From positions 1-64,000 of the forward strand of contig NZ_SLZR01000017.1 in the NCBI RefSeq assembly GCF_004341165.1: a stretch of 64,000 nucleotides of DNA. Reading direction: 5' to 3'. Shown piece by piece: positions 15,867 through 25,699 of this stretch (positions within the stretch are counted from its first letter, which is position 1; every line of letters starts with the position of its first letter). Source of the DNA: Reinekea marinisedimentorum. GTDB lineage: Bacteria > Pseudomonadota > Gammaproteobacteria > Pseudomonadales > Natronospirillaceae. Both the position numbers and the translations under genes were made by a program. A model generated the notes under the pieces. The model searched no databases. It was not told the origin of the DNA and saw only the letters and a list, made by a program, of their open reading frames with translations.

Positions 15867-16871
15867 TTAGTTCATTACCAAAACTTTTTGAGTCTGAACG
15901 GCTTTACGCATTTCTTTCAGCTCAGCGCCACCCAGAGGGATCAGGCCTTTTTCAGCCAGGTAACCATCTTCAGCCTGTGCAGCCGGGCTCAGGAACAGCT
16001 CAGCATATTCCAGAACGCCAGGGATTACACCGATGTGCTGCTTCTTGATGAAGAAGTGCAGCGGGCGAGAAACAGGGTAAGAGCCATCCGCAATGTTGTC
16101 GAAAGTGATATCAACACCGTTGAAGGAAGCGCCCTGCAGCTTATCGCTGTTCTGATCCAGGAACGAGTAACCGAAGATGCCGTAAGCTGTGGTATCGGCA
16201 TCCAGCTTCTGAACGATCAGGTTGTCGTTTTCACCCGCTTCAACGAAAGCACCATCTTCACGCATAGAAGTACATACTTCATCGCTCAGGCCTTCATAGG
16301 CTTCACAGCCTTCTTCCATAACCAGCTCAACGAACGCGGCACGAGTACCGGACGTTGGCGGTGGACCCAGAACGCGGATCGCTACGTTTGGCAGAGATGG
16401 ATTCACATCCTTCCAGGTTTTATTTGGGTTAGCGATCAGCTTGCCACTCGCATCCGGTACTTCAGCAGCCAGAGCCAGGAACAGATCCTTTTGGGTTACG
16501 TCAAGCTTAACGCCTTTCTTGCTGTTCGCCAGAGCGATGCCGTCATAACCGATTTTAACTTCGATAATATCAATACCTTTCTCTGCACAGGCATCGAACT
16601 GAGATTGCTTAATGTAGCTTGAAGAGTTTGTAATATCCGGAGTGTTCTCACCCACACCTTCACAGAACAGCTTCAAACCACCACCGGAACCGGTAGATTC
16701 AATAGTAGGCGTCGCATAAGAGGTCGCTTTACCAAAACGCTCTGCAACAACGGTTGCAAACGGGTACACTGTAGATGAACCAACGATGCTGATTTGGTCA
16801 CGGGCGAAGCTCGGTACTGCAGCCATGGTAGCTGTAGTTGCCAGAATCGCAGCAAAAATAGTCTTCTTCAC
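15867..16871 (-). CDS. pstS: Phosphate-binding periplasmic protein PstS
   Basis: A 334-residue protein with a signal peptide (MKKTIFAAILATTATMAAVPSFA). It has the phosphate-binding motifs of the PstS/SphX group: ISIVGSSTVYPFA near the mature start, IESTGSGGG, and PPTSGTRAAFVE, where Ser, Thr and Arg contact the anion. It captures phosphate and passes it to PstC/PstA. It is the first gene of the pst operon, with AGGAAATCC before the ATG and a Pho box about 85 bases upstream. Confidence 0.96.
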   Translation of the reverse strand: MKKTIFAAILATTATMAAVPSFARDQISIVGSSTVYPFATVVAERFGKATSYATPTIESTGSGGGLKLFCEGVGENTPDITNSSSYIKQSQFDACAEKGIDIIEVKIGYDGIALANSKKGVKLDVTQKDLFLALAAEVPDASGKLIANPNKTWKDVNPSLPNVAIRVLGPPPTSGTRAAFVELVMEEGCEAYEGLSDEVCTSMREDGAFVEAGENDNLIVQKLDADTTAYGIFGYSFLDQNSDKLQGASFNGVDITFDNIADGSYPVSRPLHFFIKKQHIGVIPGVLEYAELFLSPAAQAEDGYLAEKGLIPLGGAELKEMRKAVQTQKVLVMN

Positions 16872-16940
16872 AGGATTTCCTCCAAAAATTTAGGTCTGAG
16901 CCTTCAACTCGGGGAAGGATCGTAGACGCCGTTAATGACA

Positions 16941-16974
16941 ATCATATGAATTAAATGTGACAGAAAGATTACAG
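16941..16974 (-). promoter_or_regulatory. Pho box and -10 of the pst operon promoter
   Basis: On the minus strand CTGTAAT-CTTT-CTGTCAC (16974-16957) fits the PhoB-binding consensus of two CTGTMAT halves separated by four bases. Ten bases downstream is TATGAT (16946-16941), a good -10. PhoB boxes replace the -35, so this is a phosphate-starvation promoter for pstS-C-A-B-phoU. Confidence 0.85.
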
Positions 16975-17079
16975 CCGTCATATTCTGCCGGAGCTGCCGT
17001 CTTCTATGTGAATACGGCGGTTTCACGCGTATACTTCCGCCGTATTTTTTAAACCATTTATGACAGTAAGTGCTGCTAT

Positions 17080-17478
17080 ATGAAGAAATTAGACGAATCC
17101 AACCCTGAACCACGCGGTGAGTTACAGCTACGCGTTTTAGCAATGCCAACGGACGCAAACCCGATCGGTGATATTTCCGGTGGCTGGCTGGTTACCCAAA
17201 TGGATTCCGCGGCCAGTATCGTTGCCAATCGCATTACCAAAGGGCGCACCGCCACTATGGCGATCGGTGACATGAGCTTCATTCGGCCAATCAAGGTTGG
17301 CTCAGTGGTTTGTTGCTACGCCCAGGTTAAATCGGTCGGCCGCAGCTCCGTTCGCATATCCATTGAGGTTTGGAGCCGCATGCCGGAGGATGAAGAGCGT
17401 CAAAAAGTAACAGAAGCCGAATTTGTTTATGTCGCCATAGACAGCAATCGGCGGTTGCGTTCGATCAGAGAGGCCTGA
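17080..17478 (+). CDS. yciA: YciA-type acyl-CoA thioesterase
   Basis: A 132-residue single hot-dog domain protein. It has the family core ANPIGDISGGWLVTQMDSAAS, where the Asp is catalytic in YciA, followed by ATMAIGDMSFIRPIKVGSVVCCYA. YciA enzymes hydrolyse acyl-CoA esters, probably to balance CoA pools or support membrane lipid turnover. The gene is divergent from pstS and shares its upstream region, but no PhoB half-site faces it clearly. The length matches E. coli YciA (132 aa). Confidence 0.9.
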   Translation: MKKLDESNPEPRGELQLRVLAMPTDANPIGDISGGWLVTQMDSAASIVANRITKGRTATMAIGDMSFIRPIKVGSVVCCYAQVKSVGRSSVRISIEVWSRMPEDEERQKVTEAEFVYVAIDSNRRLRSIREA

Positions 17479-17546
17479 TCCTGCGGCCTGATGGCCCCAC
17501 TCATCCATCAGGCCTGTGAACTCAGCATTACAGTAATTCCTGACAT

Positions 17547-17590
17547 CTGTCATTTGTTACAGTTTTATTAACCCGCCGATCAACTATAAT
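17547..17590 (+). promoter_or_regulatory. Promoter region of the DUF47-pit operon
   Basis: A perfect TATAAT lies at 17585-17590, 35 bases before the DUF47 start. A CTGTCAT half-site lies at 17547 and a looser second half (TACAGTT) 11 bases on. The -10 is convincing. The Pho-box reading is weak, because the spacing to the -10 is too long. Confidence 0.4.
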
Positions 17591-17624
17591 TGCTCTTCAA
17601 AATTATCATGCGAAGACTGCAATA

Positions 17625-18305
17625 ATGACAAGTACCAGTCCATTATCCTTACTGTTCGGTAAGTCACCTGTTAAGCCGATGCAACAGCACATCGTGAAAG
17701 CGTATAGCTGTGCCAAGCTACTGATACCCTTTTTTGAAGCAGCCTACGAAGGCGACTACGCAACTGCGGAGACTGTCCGTCAGGACATCACCCTGCTAGA
17801 GCGCGAAGCAGACGCCTTAAAAAAGGATATCCGGAAACACCTGCCAAACAGTTTGTTCATGCCTGTACCGCGATCTGACCTTCTTGAGCTTTTAAGCATG
17901 CAAGATCGTATCGCCAACAGGGCAAAAGATATCTCCGGAATTATGCTCGGACGGGAAATGTCCATCCCCGCACCGATCCAACCATTGATGATGAAATACC
18001 TTAAAGCGGCCATCAACACCGCAAAACGCGCCAAAAATGCACTGGATGAGCTTGATGAGCTCTACGAAACCGGATTTTCCAGTAAGGAAGTCGACCTTGT
18101 GGATACCCTGCTGAAAAAGCTTGATGACCAGGAGCACAGAACTGACGAATTCGAAATCGAAATGCGCCGGTCTCTGAAAGCGATCGAAAGCAACAACCCC
18201 CCTATAGACATGATGTTCCTATATCGGGTCATAGAACAGATTGGCGACCTGGCCGATGTTTCACAACGTGTCGGTAGCCGCTTACAAATCCTGATGGCCC
18301 GTTAA
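17625..18305 (+). CDS. DUF47 (TIGR00153) PhoU-like protein, Pit accessory
   Basis: A 226-residue helical protein of the DUF47 family, distantly related to PhoU. LLEREADALKKDIRKHL and LLEL..QDRIANRAKDISGIML are the conserved helices with D/E and R residues, and FLYRVIEQIGDLADVSQRVGSR ends the fold. Such genes sit directly before pit transporters in many bacteria and are thought to control Pit activity. Here pit starts 34 bases downstream. It has no signal peptide, so it is cytoplasmic. Confidence 0.92.
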   Translation: MTSTSPLSLLFGKSPVKPMQQHIVKAYSCAKLLIPFFEAAYEGDYATAETVRQDITLLEREADALKKDIRKHLPNSLFMPVPRSDLLELLSMQDRIANRAKDISGIMLGREMSIPAPIQPLMMKYLKAAINTAKRAKNALDELDELYETGFSSKEVDLVDTLLKKLDDQEHRTDEFEIEMRRSLKAIESNNPPIDMMFLYRVIEQIGDLADVSQRVGSRLQILMAR

Positions 18306-18338
18306 CAAAACCGTTTTAAAATATTTAAGGAATTTCTC

Positions 18339-19604
18339 ATGTCTATCATCAGTGAATATGGGCAGATATTTATTATTTTGGCCTGTATCTTCGGCTTTAT
18401 TATGGCCTGGGGCGTTGGTGCTAACGATGTAGCCAACGCCATGGGGACGTCAGTCGGCTCTAAAGCCCTGACCATCAGGCAGGCGATTGTTATTGCCATC
18501 ATATTTGAATTTGCCGGCGCCTATCTGGCCGGCGGGGAAGTTACCGGAACTATCCGTAAGGGGATTATTGACCCGGCTATCATGGCAGATAATCCCGAAT
18601 TACTCGTCTACGGGATGATGTCCGCACTGCTGGCTGCGGGCATATGGCTGGCCATAGCCTCCTGGCGCGGCTGGCCGGTTTCAACCACCCACTCCATTGT
18701 TGGCGCGATTGTCGGCTTCGCGGCAGTGGGCATTGGCGTCGACTCCGTAGCCTGGGGCAAGGTATTCTCCATTGTTATGAGCTGGGTTGTTTCACCGCTG
18801 ATCTCCGGGGTGTTCGCCTTTATTATCTTTACCAGCGTTTATAAGCTGATTCTCAACACCGACGACCCGTTCACTAACGCGAAACGTCTGGTCCCTGTCT
18901 ATATGTTTTTCGTCGGCTTCATGATCGCCATGGTGACGTTACTGAAAGGCCTGAAGCACGTTGGTCTTCATATTTCTTTTGGCCAGGCAACGCTTTATGC
19001 CGCTGCGGTGGGTGTCGCTGTCATGGCTCTGGGTGCAGCCATGCTCTCCAGAATTAAGATGGATCCGGAAGCGAACAAGGAATTCAGGTTTTACTCTGTT
19101 GAGAGAGTTTTCTCCATCCTGATGATTTTCACCGCCTGCGCCATGGCATTCGCCCACGGCTCAAACGATGTTGCCAATGCGATTGGCCCGCTGGCTGCCG
19201 TTGTCGGCGTCGTTCAGAACCACGGCGAAATCCTGGCTAAAAGCGCACTGCCCAGCTGGGTACTGTTGCTGGGCGGCTTGGGCATTGTGACCGGCCTGGC
19301 CACTTACGGCTATAAAGTCATTGGAACAATCGGCAAGAAGATTACCGAGCTGACACCCAGCCGTGGCTTCGCCGCAGAGCTGGCCGCAGCAACAACGGTA
19401 GTGATCGCTTCCGGCACGGGTCTTCCGGTATCAACCACTCATACACTGGTGGGCGCGGTACTCGGTGTCGGTCTGGCTCGGGGCATTTCAGCACTCAACC
19501 TTAAGGTTATCGGCAACATTGTCTCTTCCTGGGTAGTGACCCTGCCTGCCGGTGCCGGCCTTTCTATCCTGTTCTTCTTCCTGTTTAAGTCTATATTTGG
19601 TTAA
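18339..19604 (+). CDS. pitA: Low-affinity inorganic phosphate transporter Pit
   Basis: A 421-residue integral membrane protein with the two PHO4-family signature repeats: GANDVANAMGTSVGS near residue 27 and GSNDVANAIGPLAAV near residue 270. Each is followed by a PVSTTHS/PVSTTHT motif (about residues 111 and 365). About ten membrane spans are evident. It imports metal-phosphate with protons and complements the high-affinity Pst system encoded on the other side of the thioesterase. It ends before a weak hairpin (19617-19637, GGGCG/CGCCC). Confidence 0.95.
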   Translation: MSIISEYGQIFIILACIFGFIMAWGVGANDVANAMGTSVGSKALTIRQAIVIAIIFEFAGAYLAGGEVTGTIRKGIIDPAIMADNPELLVYGMMSALLAAGIWLAIASWRGWPVSTTHSIVGAIVGFAAVGIGVDSVAWGKVFSIVMSWVVSPLISGVFAFIIFTSVYKLILNTDDPFTNAKRLVPVYMFFVGFMIAMVTLLKGLKHVGLHISFGQATLYAAAVGVAVMALGAAMLSRIKMDPEANKEFRFYSVERVFSILMIFTACAMAFAHGSNDVANAIGPLAAVVGVVQNHGEILAKSALPSWVLLLGGLGIVTGLATYGYKVIGTIGKKITELTPSRGFAAELAAATTVVIASGTGLPVSTTHTLVGAVLGVGLARGISALNLKVIGNIVSSWVVTLPAGAGLSILFFFLFKSIFG

Positions 19605-19616
19605 GCAGCACCGATT

Positions 19617-19645
19617 GGGCGTACAATGAGTGCGCCCTTCCCTTT
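19617..19645 (+). terminator. Possible pit terminator
   Basis: GGGCG at 19617-19621 pairs with CGCCC at 19633-19637, just after the pit stop codon, followed by a pyrimidine run (TTCCCTTT) with few consecutive Ts. It is a weak candidate. Confidence 0.4.
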
Positions 19646-19787
19646 ACCATTCTATGCTCTTCTCCGGCCTACAGTGGCCAATTGAGCACCACACCGTCGT
19701 CTTACACCCAATATGCGTAGGTGCGTTTTGAGGCGCTATAACAAACTGAGTACTGATAGCGAGCCCAAAAAACCGGGCCTCACCACC

Positions 19788-19899
19788 GAACCTCTGAACC
19801 TCTGAACCTCTGAACCTCTGAACTTCTGAACTTCTGAACTTCTGAACTTCTGAACTTCTGAACTTCTGAACTTCTGAACTTCTGAACTTCTGAACTTCT
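19788..19899. repeat. 14-copy 8-bp tandem repeat (GAACYTCT)
   Basis: Four copies of GAACCTCT (19788-19819) run without a break into ten copies of GAACTTCT (19820-19899). The array lies in the 487-base gap between pit and rplQ, a region with no convincing gene; a 66-codon frame across it is only the repeat translated. The block of uniform variants suggests expansion by slippage. The remaining gap (19646-19787, 19900-20045) holds nothing else I can name. Confidence 0.95.
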
Positions 19900-20045
19900 G
19901 AGCCTAACCTCGCTACCCTGATCTTTCCCCTGTAGCCCTGCTATGACGCTGTGAACCAACACTCCCTTCGCAACCAACACGCTGGTCGACCGTGACGCCT
20001 CTTAACCGAGGGTAAATGACTATCTGGACTTTTCGGCAAGCATAA

Positions 20046-20069
20046 AAAAACCCAGCCTAAGCTGGGTTC
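20046..20069 (-). terminator. Terminator of the ribosomal protein supercluster
   Basis: On the minus strand AACCCAGC-TTAG-GCTGGGTT is followed by seven Ts, 22 bases after the rplQ stop. It is a textbook factor-independent terminator. Confidence 0.92.
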
Positions 20070-20091
20070 TTCATTTCGTTAATTCGCTAAC

Positions 20092-20478
20092 TTAGTCTTC
20101 GCTTTCTTCAGCTTCAACTACAGGGCGATCAACTAATTCAACGATGGCCATTGGTGCACTGTCGCCAGCGCGGAAGCCACACTTAAGAACGCGCAGGTAA
20201 CCACCCGGGCGGCCTTGGTAGCGAGGACCTAATTCGTTGAACAACTTACCTACAGACTCTTTTGAACGAGTACGGTCGAAAGCCAGTCGACGATTAGCAA
20301 CAGAATCTTCTTTTGCTAATGTGATCAGTGGCTCAGCAACACGTCGCAATTCTTTCGCCTTAGGCAAGGTCGTTTTAATCACTTCATGCTCGAACAGGCT
20401 GTTAGCTAGATTTTGCAACATAGCCTTACGGTGAGCACTGGTGCGGTTAAAGTGACGACCACTTTTACGATGACGCAT
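20092..20478 (-). CDS. rplQ: 50S ribosomal protein L17
   Basis: A 128-residue protein. The start [20 protein letters not shown] and the [19 protein letters not shown] and YTR-like [20 protein letters not shown] segments are characteristic of L17. L17 sits near the peptide exit tunnel. It is the last gene of the alpha part of the cluster, 30 bases after rpoA, and a strong terminator follows. The short acidic tail (VVEAEESED) is a normal variant. Confidence 0.98.
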   Translation of the reverse strand: MRHRKSGRHFNRTSAHRKAMLQNLANSLFEHEVIKTTLPKAKELRRVAEPLITLAKEDSVANRRLAFDRTRSKESVGKLFNELGPRYQGRPGGYLRVLKCGFRAGDSAPMAIVELVDRPVVEAEESED

Positions 20479-20508
20479 TTCTACATTCCTTACCAGTCAG
20501 ACTAAAGG

Positions 20509-21510
20509 TTACGCAAGAACCTTGTCGTCATTCTTTAAACTTGCAGGCGGCCATGCTTCCAGAACCATTCCCAGAGACAGACCTTTAGATGCCAACACAT
20601 CTTTAATTTCAGTTAATGATTTCTTACCCAGGTTAGGCGTTTTCAACAGCTCAACCTCAGTACGTTGAATCAGATCACCGATATAGTAGATGTTCTCTGC
20701 CTTCAGGCAGTTCGCACTACGTACGGTCAGTTCCAGATCATCAACAGGGCGCAACAGGATAGGATCGATCTTATCTTCTTCCTTCTCCTGAACCGCTTCT
20801 GCCTGATGGTCCAGATCAACAAACGCAGCAACTTGCTGCTGAAGAATAGTCGCTGAGCGGCGAATTGCTTCTTCAGGATCTAAAGTTCCGTTTGTTTCTA
20901 ATTCAATAACCAACTTATCCAGGTCGGTGCGCTGCTCAACACGCGCGTTATCAACGCTGTAAGCAACACGACGAACCGGACTGAATGTTGCATCTAACTG
21001 CAAGCGACCAATTGGTTTACTCTCATCTTCCTCGCTGCCACGGGCTTCTGCTGGTACGTAACCACGACCCATTGAAACTTTCAGAGTCATATTAACGTCT
21101 GCGCTACTGCCCATATGAGCAATAACGTGTTCCGGGTTGGCTACTTCCACTCCATGATCAAGCTGAATATCTCCAGCAGTCAGGGTGCCGGCACCAGACT
21201 TTTTCAAGACCAGTGTGCACTCTTCGCGATCGTGAAGCTTTACAGCAACATCTTTCAGGTTAAGAAGGATTTCTTGAACGTCTTCCTGTACACCCTCGAT
21301 TGAGCTGTATTCATGCAAAACACCGTCGATTTCAACTTCGGTGATTGCCGCGCCTGGCATGGAGGACAGCAGAATACGACGTAAAGCGTTACCCAGGGTA
21401 TGTCCAAAACCACGTTCCAGTGGCTCCAGAGTAATTTTCGCCCGGTTGGCGTTTACTTCCTGCACATCGATATGACGTGGTGTCAAAAAGTCGTTTGCTG
21501 AACGCTGCAT
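20509..21510 (-). CDS. rpoA: RNA polymerase alpha subunit
   Basis: A 333-residue protein. The N-terminal assembly domain (about 1-235) contains [21 protein letters not shown]. An acidic linker ([10 protein letters not shown]) joins it to the C-terminal domain (about 250-325), which has the DNA- and activator-contacting helices ([31 protein letters not shown]). Two copies scaffold core polymerase. The length and the position between rpsD and rplQ are standard. Confidence 0.98.
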   Translation of the reverse strand: MQRSANDFLTPRHIDVQEVNANRAKITLEPLERGFGHTLGNALRRILLSSMPGAAITEVEIDGVLHEYSSIEGVQEDVQEILLNLKDVAVKLHDREECTLVLKKSGAGTLTAGDIQLDHGVEVANPEHVIAHMGSSADVNMTLKVSMGRGYVPAEARGSEEDESKPIGRLQLDATFSPVRRVAYSVDNARVEQRTDLDKLVIELETNGTLDPEEAIRRSATILQQQVAAFVDLDHQAEAVQEKEEDKIDPILLRPVDDLELTVRSANCLKAENIYYIGDLIQRTEVELLKTPNLGKKSLTEIKDVLASKGLSLGMVLEAWPPASLKNDDKVLA

Positions 21511-21533
21511 AGATGCCCCTATTTGCAGTGAGA

Positions 21534-22154
21534 TTACTTGGAGTACAATTCTACAATCAAGTTTTCGTTGATATCAGCGGAGATGTCTGAACGATCAGGT
21601 ACTGATACGAACTTACCTTCCAGCTTCTTAGCATCAACTTCAACCCAGGAGATTGGATTACGAGAAGCAGCAACTTCCAGCGCATTTTTAATACGCAGCT
21701 GGTTTGCAGACTTTTCGCGAACAGATACAACATCACCTGCTTTAACTTGATATGACGGAATGTTTACCGATTGGCCATTCACCAAAATTGCTTTGTGCGC
21801 AACCAGCTGACGTGATTCAGCGCGGGTAACACCAAAACCCATACGATAAACAACATTATCTAAACGGCTTTCAAGAAGCTGCAGCAAGTTTTCACCTGTT
21901 GCGCCTTTGATACGTGCCGCTTCTGAATAGTAGTTACGGAATTGCTTTTCAAGCACTCCGTACATACGACGAACTTTCTGCTTTTCGCGAAGCTGTACAC
22001 CGTAGTCGGATAAGCGACCGCGACGAGCACCATGAACACCTGGTACAGTCTCGATCTTACATTTCGAATCCAGTGCGCGGACACCGCTCTTTAAAAATAG
22101 ATCAGTGCCTTCACGACGAGACAGCTTACACTTAGGACCAATATAACGTGCCAT
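21534..22154 (-). CDS. rpsD: 30S ribosomal protein S4
   Basis: A 206-residue protein: [20 protein letters not shown], then the S4 RNA-binding domain (about 95-160, [22 protein letters not shown]). S4 starts 30S assembly at the 16S 5' domain. In E. coli it represses its own operon by binding the alpha mRNA leader. The gap after rpsM here was not found to hold an obvious copy of that pseudoknot. Two N-terminal cysteines remain but the zinc set is incomplete. Confidence 0.98.
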   Translation of the reverse strand: MARYIGPKCKLSRREGTDLFLKSGVRALDSKCKIETVPGVHGARRGRLSDYGVQLREKQKVRRMYGVLEKQFRNYYSEAARIKGATGENLLQLLESRLDNVVYRMGFGVTRAESRQLVAHKAILVNGQSVNIPSYQVKAGDVVSVREKSANQLRIKNALEVAASRNPISWVEVDAKKLEGKFVSVPDRSDISADINENLIVELYSK

Positions 22155-22172
22155 TAATCTCTGTCTCCTTAA

Positions 22173-22562
22173 TTAAACGCGACGCTTTTTAGGCGGACGA
22201 CAACCGTTGTGTGGGATTGGGGTAACATCAGTAATATTGCTGATGCGATATCCCACTGCGTTTAATGCGCGTACCGCAGATTCACGACCTGGACCAGGAC
22301 CTTTAACTTCCACATCCAGATTTTTAAGACCATATTCCTGTGCAGCTGTACCAGCGCGCTCTGCAGCGACCTGTGCTGCGAAAGGTGTGCTCTTTCGCGA
22401 TCCACGGAAACCGGAGCCACCAGCAGTTGCCCAACTCAGGGTATTGCCTTGGCGGTCCGTGATGGTCACGATGGTGTTGTTAAAAGAAGCATGGATGTGC
22501 GCAATGCCATCCGCTACTTGCTTTTTCACCTTCTTACGTGACTTCGTACCTGGCTTTGCCAT
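22173..22562 (-). CDS. rpsK: 30S ribosomal protein S11
   Basis: A 129-residue protein with the conserved [40 protein letters not shown] and the C-terminal [14 protein letters not shown]11 lines the platform near the mRNA exit. Spacing to rpsM (39 bases) and rpsD (18 bases) shows a single transcript. Nothing unusual. Confidence 0.98.
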   Translation of the reverse strand: MAKPGTKSRKKVKKQVADGIAHIHASFNNTIVTITDRQGNTLSWATAGGSGFRGSRKSTPFAAQVAAERAGTAAQEYGLKNLDVEVKGPGPGRESAVRALNAVGYRISNITDVTPIPHNGCRPPKKRRV

Positions 22563-22601
22563 CTTCGATTTCCTATGTAAATTAATTAGTGCAACTCAAA
22601 C

Positions 22602-22958
22602 TTAACGTTTGATTGGCTTTTTAGGACCTTTACGGGTGCGTGCGTTATTCTTCGTGTTCTGACCGCGAACGGGCAGATTACGACGATGTCGAATACCACG
22701 GTTACATCCCAAATCCATCAAGCGCTTAATATTCATCTGTACTTCTCGGCGAAGGTCACCCTCTACCTCGAATTTACCAACTTCGGTACGAATTTCGTCA
22801 AGCTTGGCTTCATCTAAAGAAGAAACCTTAGTTGATGGTTCGATACCGACAGCTTTACAGATGTCATTAGCACGGGTGCGACCAATACCAAAGATATAGG
22901 TCAGGGAAATCACCGCATGCTTATTGTCAGGTATATTGACGCCTGCTATACGGGCCAT
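22602..22958 (-). CDS. rpsM: 30S ribosomal protein S13
   Basis: A 118-residue protein: [20 protein letters not shown], then the helix-two-turn-helix region [16 protein letters not shown] and the basic tail [18 protein letters not shown]13 contacts the 23S rRNA and P-site tRNA. There is a gap of 130 bases between rpmJ and rpsM with GC-rich inverted segments. It may hold the alpha-operon leader or an internal promoter, but no clear boxes were seen. Confidence 0.98.
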   Translation of the reverse strand: MARIAGVNIPDNKHAVISLTYIFGIGRTRANDICKAVGIEPSTKVSSLDEAKLDEIRTEVGKFEVEGDLRREVQMNIKRLMDLGCNRGIRHRRNLPVRGQNTKNNARTRKGPKKPIKR

Positions 22959-23088
22959 TCAACTTACTCCGTCTTAATAAGATCAACAGGCGACATGCCT
23001 GCTGATGTGCTTGCTTCCCCCCAAAACTGAGGGCGCGAAAGAATAGCGCCTGCTACTGCTAAAAGCAAGAGCTATTCCAGTAATAAAA

Positions 23089-23202
23089 TTACCCTTGACG
23101 CTGCTTGTGCTTAGGATCAGAACAGATCACACGCACAGAACCATTTCTACGGATAACTTTGCAGCTACGGCAGATTTTCTTTACAGATGCACGTACTTTC
23201 AT
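23089..23202 (-). CDS. rpmJ: 50S ribosomal protein L36
   Basis: A 37-residue protein reading [19 protein letters not shown]... and ending HKQRQG. Cys11, Cys14, Cys27 and His32 form the zinc ribbon of the C+ type of L36. It lies 20 bases after secY, the usual position at the end of the spc part. It is short and easily missed; the frame, start and zinc ligands are all clear. Confidence 0.97.
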   Translation of the reverse strand: MKVRASVKKICRSCKVIRRNGSVRVICSDPKHKQRQG

Positions 23203-23222
23203 GTTTAACTCCAGTTACCGGC

Positions 23223-24545
23223 TCAGAAAAGATTACCGGATGATTTCAAATTAGATTTCTTCATCAATGAGGAATATTGATGCGACATCAGATGACTTTG
23301 CACCTGAGCCATGAAATCCATAACAACCACGACCACAATCAACAAAGAAGTTCCGCCTAAATAAAACGGCACATTAACAGCCATCACCAGGCCCTGTGGT
23401 AACAGAGACACAGCAGTGATGTATAACGCACCGAAGAACGTCAGACGAGCGGACACACCATCGATATAACGGGATGTTTGCTCACCCGGGCGAATACCTG
23501 GAATAAAAGCTCCAGATCGCTTCAGATTTTCTGCAACGTCTTTCGGGTTAAAAGTAACCGCGGTATAGAAGTAGCAGAAGAACACAACCGCTGCAGCAAA
23601 CAGCACCAGGTATAACGGCTGGTTAGGGCCCAGCAAAATAGCCAGATCCTGCAACCACTCCATACCTTCATTTTGACCGAACCAATTACCCAAAGAGGCA
23701 GGGAACAGTAAAATACTGGAAGCAAAAATAGGTGGGATTACACCCGCCATATTCACTTTCAAAGGCAAGTGACTGCTTTGAGCCTGAAAAACCTTACGGC
23801 CTTGCTGACGCTTCGCATAGTTAATCGTAATACGACGCTGACCACGCTCGATGAACACAACAAAAGCAACAACGGCCACTGCGAACAAACCAACCAGCAG
23901 TAGCGCGATAATGCTCAGGTCACCAAGCCTGGCAGATTCAAAACTTTGACCAATTGCGCCTGGCAAACCAGCCACAATACCGGAAAAGATAATCAGAGAA
24001 ATACCGTTACCAATACCGCGTTCTGTGATCTGCTCGCCCAGCCACATCAGGAACATAGTACCTGTCGTGAAGGTTACCACTGAAACGAAATAGAAGCTGA
24101 AAGTCGCAGCAAACGCGATACCCTGACTGGCCAGACCAGCAGAAATTGCGAAAGACTGGACAGTCGCCAGCACCAAAGTTAAATAACGGGTGTACTGAGA
24201 CATCTTACGACGCCCGGCTTCACCGTCTTTCTTCAGCTGTTCCAGTTGTGGGCTAACAACAGTTAGCAGTTGCATGATAATTGATGCACTAATATACGGC
24301 ATGATGCCGAGTGCAAAAATACTCATACGCTCAAGAGAACCACCGGAGAACATGTTAATCATGCTCAGGATAGTGTCTTGATTACGCTCAAAAAGAGCGG
24401 CCAATTGGTCTGGGTTAATCCCAGGTACAGGAATGTGCGCGCCGATCCGGTATACCAGCAATGCCAGCAACACAAATCGAAGGCGAGCCCAAAGCTCGCC
24501 TAATGCACTACCACTAATTCCTGCCGGTAGTCCTTGATTGGTCAT
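23223..24545 (-). CDS. secY: Protein translocase subunit SecY
   Basis: A 440-residue membrane protein with ten predicted spans. The plug region follows the first span ([19 protein letters not shown]). Other landmarks are the [30 protein letters not shown] helix and the cytoplasmic loops with [11 protein letters not shown] and [23 protein letters not shown], which contact SecA and ribosomes. It forms the export channel with SecE and SecG. It starts 6 bases after rplO, an ancient linkage. Confidence 0.98.
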   Translation of the reverse strand: MTNQGLPAGISGSALGELWARLRFVLLALLVYRIGAHIPVPGINPDQLAALFERNQDTILSMINMFSGGSLERMSIFALGIMPYISASIIMQLLTVVSPQLEQLKKDGEAGRRKMSQYTRYLTLVLATVQSFAISAGLASQGIAFAATFSFYFVSVVTFTTGTMFLMWLGEQITERGIGNGISLIIFSGIVAGLPGAIGQSFESARLGDLSIIALLLVGLFAVAVVAFVVFIERGQRRITINYAKRQQGRKVFQAQSSHLPLKVNMAGVIPPIFASSILLFPASLGNWFGQNEGMEWLQDLAILLGPNQPLYLVLFAAAVVFFCYFYTAVTFNPKDVAENLKRSGAFIPGIRPGEQTSRYIDGVSARLTFFGALYITAVSLLPQGLVMAVNVPFYLGGTSLLIVVVVVMDFMAQVQSHLMSHQYSSLMKKSNLKSSGNLF

Positions 24546-24551
24546 AGGTAA

Positions 24552-24986
24552 TTATTCCTCTACCTTGCCGCCTGCTGCTTCAATTGCAGCTTTTGCACCT
24601 TTAGTGACTTTCAAGCCTTTCACAGTCACAGCGGATTTGATCTCGCCAGACAGGATTACTCGAGCACTCTGAATTTTTTCACCGATGATATCGGCTTTCT
24701 TCAATGCTGCCAGGTCGACGACTTCGCCTTCAACCAGAGCCAATTCGTGCAAACGAATTTCTGCAACCAGAGGGGCTTTACGCGAGTTAAAACCAAACTT
24801 AGGCAGACGACGTTGCAAAGGCATTTGACCGCCTTCGAAACCAGGCTTAACGGAACCACCAGAGCGAGACTTCAGACCCTTGTGACCACGACCACCGGTT
24901 TTACCCAGGCCAGAACCGATACCACGACCTACACGCTTAGCGGAAGTCTTAGCACCCTCAGCCGGGCTTATCGTATTTAAATACAT
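24552..24986 (-). CDS. rplO: 50S ribosomal protein L15
   Basis: A 144-residue protein: [13 protein letters not shown], then the Gly/Arg-rich [20 protein letters not shown] that threads into 23S rRNA, and a globular C-terminal part. ATG at 24986 is chosen because its ribosome-binding site GAGGAG lies within the end of rpmD and the protein then matches the usual N-terminus. A GTG seven codons upstream is unlikely. Confidence 0.97.
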   Translation of the reverse strand: MYLNTISPAEGAKTSAKRVGRGIGSGLGKTGGRGHKGLKSRSGGSVKPGFEGGQMPLQRRLPKFGFNSRKAPLVAEIRLHELALVEGEVVDLAALKKADIIGEKIQSARVILSGEIKSAVTVKGLKVTKGAKAAIEAAGGKVEE

Positions 24987-24990
24987 ACCA

Positions 24991-25176
24991 TTACTCCTCA
25001 ATAACACGAACTAAGTAGTTCACTTTATTGATCATTCCGCGTACAGCGGGAGTATCTTCGAGTTCACGAACCTGATTCATTTTAGTCAGACCCAAACCTT
25101 TAACCGATAAACGGTGCTTAGGCTGACAACCAATCGGGCTGCGAACTAACTGAACTTTAACTGTTTTATTAGCCAT
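24991..25176 (-). CDS. rpmD: 50S ribosomal protein L30
   Basis: A 61-residue protein ([17 protein letters not shown]...[19 protein letters not shown]). The length and position between rpsE and rplO fit L30. The final codons double as the Shine-Dalgarno of rplO, so the two genes are probably coupled. Confidence 0.97.
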   Translation of the reverse strand: MANKTVKVQLVRSPIGCQPKHRLSVKGLGLTKMNQVRELEDTPAVRGMINKVNYLVRVIEE

Positions 25177-25182
25177 GGTTTC

Positions 25183-25689
25183 TTACCCCAGAATATTTTC
25201 AACAGACAGTCCACGCTTTGCAGCGATTTCGTCTGGAGAACGCATCATGGACAAACCTTTAACCGTTGCACGTACAACGTTTGCCGGGTTTGTAGAGCCA
25301 TAACACTTCGCAAGAATGTTGTGTACACCTGCAACTTCCAGGACAGCACGCATCGCACCGCCTGCAATTACACCAGTACCTTCAGAGGCTGGCTGCATGT
25401 ACACCTTGGAACCACCGTGACGAGCGCTTACAGGGTACTGCAGAGTGCCATCAACGATGTTTACTTCAACCATATTTCTGCGAGCAGAATCCATAGCCTT
25501 CTGGATAGCAACAGGCACTTCTTTCGCTTTACCGCGACCGAAGCCAACCTTACCGTTACCATCGCCAACTACTGTTAAGGCTGTGAAGCCGAAAATACGA
25601 CCACCCTTAACAACTTTCGCTACACGGTTAACCTGTACCAGTTTTTCCTGCAGATCACCGCCAGCTTGAACTTGATCATTATTCGCCAT
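25183..25689 (-). CDS. rpsE: 30S ribosomal protein S5
   Basis: A protein of 168 residues starting [11 protein letters not shown]. It has the double-stranded RNA-binding-like domain [27 protein letters not shown] and the C-terminal domain [19 protein letters not shown]5 helps decoding accuracy. Two ATGs are adjacent; the second (25689) has better spacing to AAGGTG and gives the usual N-terminus. Confidence 0.97.
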   Translation of the reverse strand: MANNDQVQAGGDLQEKLVQVNRVAKVVKGGRIFGFTALTVVGDGNGKVGFGRGKAKEVPVAIQKAMDSARRNMVEVNIVDGTLQYPVSARHGGSKVYMQPASEGTGVIAGGAMRAVLEVAGVHNILAKCYGSTNPANVVRATVKGLSMMRSPDEIAAKRGLSVENILG

Positions 25690-25699
25690 CATTCACACC

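Noticed and set aside
17531..17574. Second Pho box before the DUF47-pit operon
   Set aside because: Only one good CTGTCAT half-site, and the spacing to TATAAT is too long; kept only as a weak note.
19780..19980. 66-codon minus-strand frame over the 8-bp repeats
   Set aside because: The protein is just the repeat translated (KFRSSEVQ units), with no ribosome-binding site; treated as a by-product of the tandem array.
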